Assembly (NCBI GenBank): GCA_003491845.1
Contig: DNBN01000053.1
Coordinates: 1-22,119 of the forward strand
Direction: 5' to 3'
DNA length: 22,119 nt
Source of the DNA: Porticoccaceae bacterium
GTDB lineage: Bacteria; Pseudomonadota; Gammaproteobacteria; Pseudomonadales; Porticoccaceae
Part shown: one piece after another, positions 17,876 through 22,119 of the stretch
Numbering within the stretch: the first letter of the stretch is position 1
Layout: every line of letters begins with the position of its first letter
Notes under the pieces: generated by a model
Seen by the model: the letters and a program-made list of their open reading frames with translations, nothing else
The model's database searches: none
Told to the model about the DNA's origin: nothing
Program-made: the position numbers and the translations under genes

Positions 17876-18775
17876 CTAGGATAAAAAAAGGGTACCCTCG
17901 CTTATCAAGACGCAATTACCTGCAATCCAAACACCGGTGACAGACCCACCCTGCTTTTCAGTACGTCCAAATAATTCGCTTGGTCGACCCATTTCTATAC
18001 CCTGAGAAATGCACCAGCTGTATGTGTTGCTCGATGCGTTGTCATAATGACTTAGTAACGCTATCAGTGCGCAATTGGCACTGCCAGTAGCAGCATCCTC
18101 AGGTACACCATCTAATGGTGCAAACATTCGCACTCGTAAATCAACGTCATTAGATCCCCGCCAATACAGATGAATATCTGGAGAAACTCCACTGCGCAGC
18201 AAAGCACTTAGCCGATCTACATTGATCTTTGCTTGCTGTAAGGCTTGTAAAGAAGCTATCTCTACAAATAAAAATTCAAGACCCACGGAAGCCTCTTGGG
18301 GCTCATGAGTTTCAGTAATAATGTCTGTTGCCGATAGATTTAGGATAGCGGCTATAACTTCTGCCGAAACCGTTTGACCTATCCAAAGGGTATCTGGCGC
18401 CTTTAATTCACAGCGAATAAAACCATTGTCATCTCGATCAATTGCAATGGCAACCGATCCAGCTATCTCCTCAAAAACCACTTCCATAGGGCCATCGAAA
18501 CGTCCAAACTGTTCAGTTTCGGCAAGAACAAAAGCAGTACCTATATTGGGATGGCCCGCAAAGGGAATTTCTCTTGTAGGGGTAAATATACGTACTTGTC
18601 TGGTATGGCCATACTTAGCCGGAAGCACAAACGTTGTCTCTGAAAAATTGAATTCTCGAGCAATATTTTGCATCTGTTGGTCGCTCAATCCTTGGGCATC
18701 GGGAACCACTGCCAGTGGATTACCAGAGAACATCTGATCAGTAAAAACATCGCAAATAAAGTATTGATAGTGCAT
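17876..18775 (-). CDS. PhzF family isomerase-like protein
   Basis: A 299-residue protein of the PhzF/diaminopimelate-epimerase-like fold. The N-terminus with CDVFTDQMFSGNPLAVV, then FNFSETTFV with the catalytic-position Glu46, FTPTREIPFAGHPNIGTAFV, and the late block PEDAATGSANCAL are hallmarks. PhzF itself isomerises DHHA in phenazine synthesis. No other phenazine genes are near, so that role is not supported and the substrate is unknown. I prefer ATG 18775 because it gives the usual family N-terminus; the frame is open to a GTG at 18805. Neither has a clear ribosome site. Confidence 0.88.
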   Translation of the reverse strand: MHYQYFICDVFTDQMFSGNPLAVVPDAQGLSDQQMQNIAREFNFSETTFVLPAKYGHTRQVRIFTPTREIPFAGHPNIGTAFVLAETEQFGRFDGPMEVVFEEIAGSVAIAIDRDDNGFIRCELKAPDTLWIGQTVSAEVIAAILNLSATDIITETHEPQEASVGLEFLFVEIASLQALQQAKINVDRLSALLRSGVSPDIHLYWRGSNDVDLRVRMFAPLDGVPEDAATGSANCALIALLSHYDNASSNTYSWCISQGIEMGRPSELFGRTEKQGGSVTGVWIAGNCVLISEGTLFLS

Positions 18776-18906
18776 ATGGTTGTTCAAGGAAAAATTAATT
18801 ATCACGACAAATAAAACGGCTAGCGCTAATCAAACTAATCACAATGACAAAGTTGCATTGCCGCGATTGTTGACCATTAGGCAATGACATTTACTCACTA
18901 ACTAAT

Positions 18907-19365
18907 TTAGGCAAGCCTACGATTCTTTCGAAAAATTGCGGAGTTAGCGCCATGCTCTGAACACTCAACCTCTTCGACCCAGCATCTACCATCTGTAAGC
19001 ACTTTGACCACTTCAGTTGCGAAATAATATGCATGCTCAGCAAACTTTTCTACGCCTACGCCATCCAGCACAACAATATCGATTACTCCCTTATCTTCCA
19101 ATGCTCGAAAATCTTCCATACAAGGCTCTTCCTTATCAAGAACAACTTTATGGTCGAAAGTGCCTTCTAAAACAACTTTGAGAGGCTCCAGGGCACCAAA
19201 ATCCACCACCCAATTACGTTCATCCAGTGAGTTGCATCCGAAGGTAAATTTGAACGCTAAAGAATAACCATGAAGGAATCTACAATGGGATTTTGCTTTG
19301 GGTTGCCGAAAGCAAGCGGTTAAACCGATATCATGCCCATACCGTTTAGTAGAAAAATATGCCAC
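18907..19365 (-). CDS. Divergent 6-pyruvoyltetrahydropterin / 6-carboxytetrahydropterin synthase (QueD family)
   Basis: A 152-residue member of the T-fold PTPS/QueD family. The catalytic-type Cys28 lies in HCRFLHGYS, the Asp-His pair is D71-H72 in FDHK, and the pterin-anchoring Glu is E137 in CSEHGANS. WVVDFGALEPLK is the usual Asp-Phe block. The zinc site differs from QueD: C18 stands where the first His (AAH) is expected, and HGH reads HGY (Y34). H11, H27 and H32 remain as possible ligands. I recall similar YGHDIGL-x-ACFRQ proteins annotated as 6-carboxytetrahydropterin synthases in other proteobacteria. No queuosine or folate genes are adjacent, so the product is not certain. The GTG start has GGAA seven bases upstream, and an in-frame stop just before it fixes the N-terminus. 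Confidence 0.82.
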   Translation of the reverse strand: MAYFSTKRYGHDIGLTACFRQPKAKSHCRFLHGYSLAFKFTFGCNSLDERNWVVDFGALEPLKVVLEGTFDHKVVLDKEEPCMEDFRALEDKGVIDIVVLDGVGVEKFAEHAYYFATEVVKVLTDGRCWVEEVECSEHGANSAIFRKNRRLA

Positions 19366-19539
19366 TGTCTATTCCATTTTTGTTGTCGTACATGTCAAAT
19401 GATTGCCCTATATTTCAGAACTTAAAAAACCTGATTAATGGTTTCCCCAAAACGCTTGTCCCAAAAACCTCTTTGGAAATTAGATTTTAGGTGGACCGCC
19501 GGCACCGGTTATCCAACCAACAGACCCCTAAACCAGATC

Positions 19540-19567
19540 ACCGCAAACGTTAGCGTTTGCGGTTTTT
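19540..19567 (+). terminator. Strong rho-independent terminator without an assigned gene
   Basis: A perfect ten-base-pair stem (ACCGCAAACG / CGTTTGCGGT) with a four-base loop TTAG, followed by a run of T. The U-tract follows only on the plus strand; the minus strand has none after the stem. No plus-strand gene lies within 2.7 kb upstream, so it is expected to end an unannotated plus-strand RNA. Confidence 0.75.
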
Positions 19568-19671
19568 CTACCAAAGAACCGATCTAGCTCCTTATTATAC
19601 CAAATTTAACAGAATAACGGACCGACAGAGCTAACTCTTCAGTTTAAAGGTCACCCACCTCAAAAGGATCA

Positions 19672-19833
19672 ATGTTAACAAGACAATTCACACCGATTCA
19701 ATCGAGAGTAATAGGATTAAAACACGAACATGCTGTCTCGCATGCTTTACAACGCAATTTTGACGGATTCATGCAATACATTTCATCTCCACCGAGACTC
19801 CACCTATTTTTCGATGAAAATCATAAAAAATAA
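19672..19833 (+). CDS. Possible small ORF, unknown
   Basis: Fifty-three codons starting MLTRQFTPIQ and ending FFDENHKK, inside the long intergenic region. AAAGGA lies just upstream, but only three bases separate it from the ATG, which is close for a ribosome site. The predicted peptide is mixed in composition, without signal peptide, membrane segment or known motif. Nothing else supports coding, and I do not recognise it. It lies about 100 bases after the orphan terminator on the same strand. Confidence 0.2.
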   Translation: MLTRQFTPIQSRVIGLKHEHAVSHALQRNFDGFMQYISSPPRLHLFFDENHKK

Positions 19834-19947
19834 ACTAAGGAAACATAGCTCTATTTAAAAAATTACAAAATGTACGCCCTAGTGATGTTAACAAATTTTA
19901 ATTAACTAACTACAAAGATCAGTTTTTCCACGTAAAAGACTTTTCTA

Positions 19948-20898
19948 TCACCAAGGAAGTTGCTCTAAATCAAGATTCCCTCCGCTGAGAATAATCGCTA
20001 CACGCTTGTCTTTAAACACGTCGGCATGGTCCATCATCACAGCCAATGGAACTGCAGCTGAAGGTTCCACCACCATCTTAAGACGACTCCAAATTAATTT
20101 CATGGACTCAATAATACGAGCCTCGGAGGTGAGGAAAATATCATCCACATGCTCACTAATAAGGGCAAAGTTTCGGACACCCAGGGTTCCTCGCAATCCA
20201 TCAGCGATAGTCTTTGGCACATAGGTTGAAATACGTTCACCACGCTTGAACCCCTCGAAGGCATCAGCAGCCATCTCTGGCTCAGCACCATAAACTTTTG
20301 TTATCGCCCCAGCAGAGGATTGTTTTACCACCAATGCTGAGCCACTCAATAAACCACCACCGCCCACCGGTGCCATGAGAATATCCATCGGAGAGTCAAC
20401 CTGCTGCAACATCTCCAAGGCGGCAGTTCCCTGACCGGCAATAATCGAATCCTGGTCATAGGGATGCACCAAGGTAGTGCCCTGCTCGGCTATAATATCT
20501 GCTACAGAAGCCTCTCTTGCTGCCATAGTAGCCTTGCAGAACTGCACTGTTGCCCCGTAGCTTGCCACTGCATCTTTCTTCGCTTGGGGTGCATTTTCAG
20601 GCATTACCACGGTACAGGGAGCATTGCAAAGCGCCGCCGCCCACGCCAGGGCAGCACCGTGGTTACCAGAAGAATGGGTAACAACTCCCCTCTCAAGTTC
20701 ACTAGAATCCATAGAAAACACGGCATTACAGGCGCCCCGCGCCTTAAAAGCACCGACTTTTTGTAGATTATCTGCTTTAAAAAAAATCTCACAGCCTAAA
20801 AGCCGGTTGATTTGTGAGCTTTTCATCACCGGCGTGCAATGGATATGGGGGCTTATACGATCCCGTGCTTGACGAACGTCATCAATACTGAGCGGCAT
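19948..20898 (-). CDS. Threonine/serine dehydratase or serine racemase-like PLP enzyme
   Basis: A 316-residue fold-type II PLP enzyme. The Schiff-base Lys is K52 in GAFKARGA, the substrate loop is SSGNHG (76-81), the phosphate-binding tetraglycine loop is at 179-182, and SGGN (305-308) closes the pyridine site. The length and lack of a C-terminal ACT domain exclude biosynthetic IlvA. The features fit catabolic threonine/serine dehydratases and serine racemases, including hydroxyaspartate ammonia-lyases, and sequence alone does not separate these. It starts 21 bases after the argG stop on the same strand, with GGGG seven bases upstream, so read-through from argG is likely. Confidence 0.9.
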   Translation of the reverse strand: MPLSIDDVRQARDRISPHIHCTPVMKSSQINRLLGCEIFFKADNLQKVGAFKARGACNAVFSMDSSELERGVVTHSSGNHGAALAWAAALCNAPCTVVMPENAPQAKKDAVASYGATVQFCKATMAAREASVADIIAEQGTTLVHPYDQDSIIAGQGTAALEMLQQVDSPMDILMAPVGGGGLLSGSALVVKQSSAGAITKVYGAEPEMAADAFEGFKRGERISTYVPKTIADGLRGTLGVRNFALISEHVDDIFLTSEARIIESMKLIWSRLKMVVEPSAAVPLAVMMDHADVFKDKRVAIILSGGNLDLEQLPW

Positions 20899-20919
20899 AA
20901 AAAGACCCCATTGGTACCA

Positions 20920-22119
20920 TCATAATTTCCGTCCGGCATTAGCGGCAATGCGCATACGCAGAGCATTGAGCTTTATGAAGCCCTCAGCGTCTGCTTGATT
21001 GTAAGCACCGCCGTCATCATCAAAGGTAGCAATATTCTCATCGAACAAACTATCAGTTGCTGATTTTCGACCAACAACACTGACACTTCCCTTATACAAT
21101 TTAACTCGTACATCACCATTTACTACATCTTGACTCTGGTCAATAGCCGTTTGTAACATAATCCGCTCAGGAGCCCACCAATAACCGTTATAAATTAGTT
21201 TGGCATAGCGGGGCATTAGCTCATCTTTGAGATGAGCTACCTCTCGATCAAGGGTAAGTGATTCAATAGCACGATGGGCTTTCATCATCACCGTACCCGC
21301 AGGCGTCTCATAGCATCCTCTAGATTTCATACCCACGTAACGATTTTCAACAATATCGAGTCGGCCAATTCCATTTGCTCCAGCTATTTTATTCAGATGC
21401 TCGATGACCGTAGCCGGTGACATTGATATGCCATCTATCGCAACAATATCACCCTTTTCATAGGTTATGGTTAGCATAGTAGGTTTATCTGGAGCATCCT
21501 CTGGTGCTACTGTCCATCGCCACATGTCATCTTCAGCTTCTGACCAAGGGTCCTCAAGATTACCGCCTTCATAGGAAATATGCAGTAAATTTGCATCCAT
21601 AGAAAAAGGCGACTTCTTACCGCGTTTCATTTCAACAGCTATGTTGTGCGTTTCGCAGTATTCCATCAATTTGTCTCGCGAATTTAAATCCCACTCGCGC
21701 CAAGGTGCAATGACAGTAATGCCAGGCTTCAGCGCATAGGCTCCCAACTCAAATCTTACTTGATCATTACCTTTTCCGGTAGCGCCATGAGAGATGGCTT
21801 CTGCGCCAGTCTCATTGGCAATTTCAATCAGCCGCTTTGCGATCAATGGCCGCGCAATAGAAGTGCCTAATAGATATTCACCTTCATAAATGGTGTTAGC
21901 CCTAAACATAGGGAAAACATAATCTTTGGCATACTCTTCGCGCAGATCTTCAATGTAAATTTCTTTTACACCTAAGGCCTCAGCTTTTTCTCGAGCAGGC
22001 TCAACTTCTTCGCCTTGACCTATATCAGCAGTAAAAGTGACTACTTCGCAGTGATATTCCTCCTGCAACCATTTGACGATAACGGAGGTATCTAATCCTC
22101 CTGAATAAGCTAAAACAAC
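20920..22119 (-). CDS. argG: Argininosuccinate synthase (5' end beyond the window)
   Basis: Condenses citrulline and aspartate with ATP to argininosuccinate, the next-to-last step of arginine synthesis. The frame is open to the right edge and begins with [17 protein letters not shown], the N-terminal ATP-binding loop, so only the first few residues are missing. Further typical blocks are [59 protein letters not shown] and the C-terminal [15 protein letters not shown]. About 399 residues are visible, close to full length for the roughly 400-residue proteobacterial form. The PLP-enzyme gene follows after 21 bases. Confidence 0.97.
   Translation of the reverse strand, partial: VVLAYSGGLDTSVIVKWLQEEYHCEVVTFTADIGQGEEVEPAREKAEALGVKEIYIEDLREEYAKDYVFPMFRANTIYEGEYLLGTSIARPLIAKRLIEIANETGAEAISHGATGKGNDQVRFELGAYALKPGITVIAPWREWDLNSRDKLMEYCETHNIAVEMKRGKKSPFSMDANLLHISYEGGNLEDPWSEAEDDMWRWTVAPEDAPDKPTMLTITYEKGDIVAIDGISMSPATVIEHLNKIAGANGIGRLDIVENRYVGMKSRGCYETPAGTVMMKAHRAIESLTLDREVAHLKDELMPRYAKLIYNGYWWAPERIMLQTAIDQSQDVVNGDVRVKLYKGSVSVVGRKSATDSLFDENIATFDDDGGAYNQADAEGFIKLNALRMRIAANAGRKL

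Larger units (their letters stand above)
19366..19947. other. Long intergenic region between the QueD-family gene and the PLP-enzyme gene
   Basis: About 580 AT-rich bases with no recognisable gene, tRNA or mobile element. It begins with the upstream region of the minus-strand QueD-family gene. On the plus strand there is a hairpin at 19490-19518 (GGTGGACCG pairing with CGG and TCCAACC with small bulges), then a strong terminator at 19540-19567. From 19672 there is a short open frame of 53 codons. The final 110 bases are very AT-rich. No clear sigma-70 promoter was found for a plus-strand transcript. Confidence 0.6.

Noticed and set aside
18822..18829. Eight-base palindrome TAGCGCTA upstream of the PhzF-family gene
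   Set aside because: A single short palindrome with no second copy or promoter context; expected by chance at this length.
19392..19490. A 32-codon plus-strand frame starting MSNDCPIF
   Set aside because: Very short, no ribosome site, and no conserved motif. It could be a leader peptide, but no plus-strand gene follows.
19540..19563. The GCAAACG-CGTTTGC arms resemble a PurR operator
   Set aside because: A four-base loop separates the half-sites and a U-tract follows, which fits a terminator. PurR operators have the half-sites meeting at a central CG, and no purine gene is adjacent.
19438..19587. A 49-codon plus-strand frame (starts MVSPKRLSQK)
   Set aside because: It contains the whole terminator hairpin and U-tract, has no ribosome site, and I do not recognise the peptide. 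The terminator reading is better supported.

Overview
The window is an ordinary, gene-dense chromosomal segment of a gammaproteobacterium. Its proteins resemble those of Pseudomonas and relatives, and it carries rsxABCDGE, metG/apbC/dcd, purMN and a DUF2066/hda/DUF2069 neighbourhood. Together with an AT-leaning base composition and very short spacers, this suggests a marine, SAR92- or Cellvibrionales-like lineage; that placement is inference. I see no insertion sequence, phage, CRISPR array, rRNA or recognisable tRNA.

Layout. 1-2260 (+): a small DUF2069 membrane protein and the 67K-type signal peptide peptidase SppA. 2302-4100 (-): a secreted DUF2066 protein followed by hda, joined by an ATGA overlap. 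4253-7671 (+): purM-purN, which supply adjacent steps of purine synthesis, then two envelope proteins of unknown function (DUF3108, DUF3014); three of these four genes follow overlaps or very short gaps. 7699-9187 (-): dcd and a short form of apbC. 9321-11342 (+): metG, divergent from apbC. 11496-16830 (+): the complete rsxABCDGE (rnf) operon for a membrane electron-transfer complex, with nearly every junction touching or overlapping. 16866-19365 (-): an accessory group of two VOC-fold proteins, a PhzF-family protein and a divergent QueD/PTPS-family protein. 19366-19947: the only long non-coding stretch, holding one strong orphan terminator on the plus strand. 19948-22119 (-): a fold-type II PLP dehydratase/racemase just downstream of argG, whose first few codons lie beyond the right edge.

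How the genes work together. Most of the window is core metabolism: purine synthesis, dUTP supply, Fe-S carrier, Met-tRNA charging, arginine synthesis and initiation control at the replication clamp. The Rsx/Rnf complex links ferredoxin-type and NADH electrons to the membrane.

No clear new multi-gene system is visible. The points most worth checking are a possible small RNA upstream of the orphan terminator near 19540, a QueD homologue with an altered zinc site, an Hda whose nucleotide-contact residues are replaced, and an ApbC without its N-terminal MIP18 domain.
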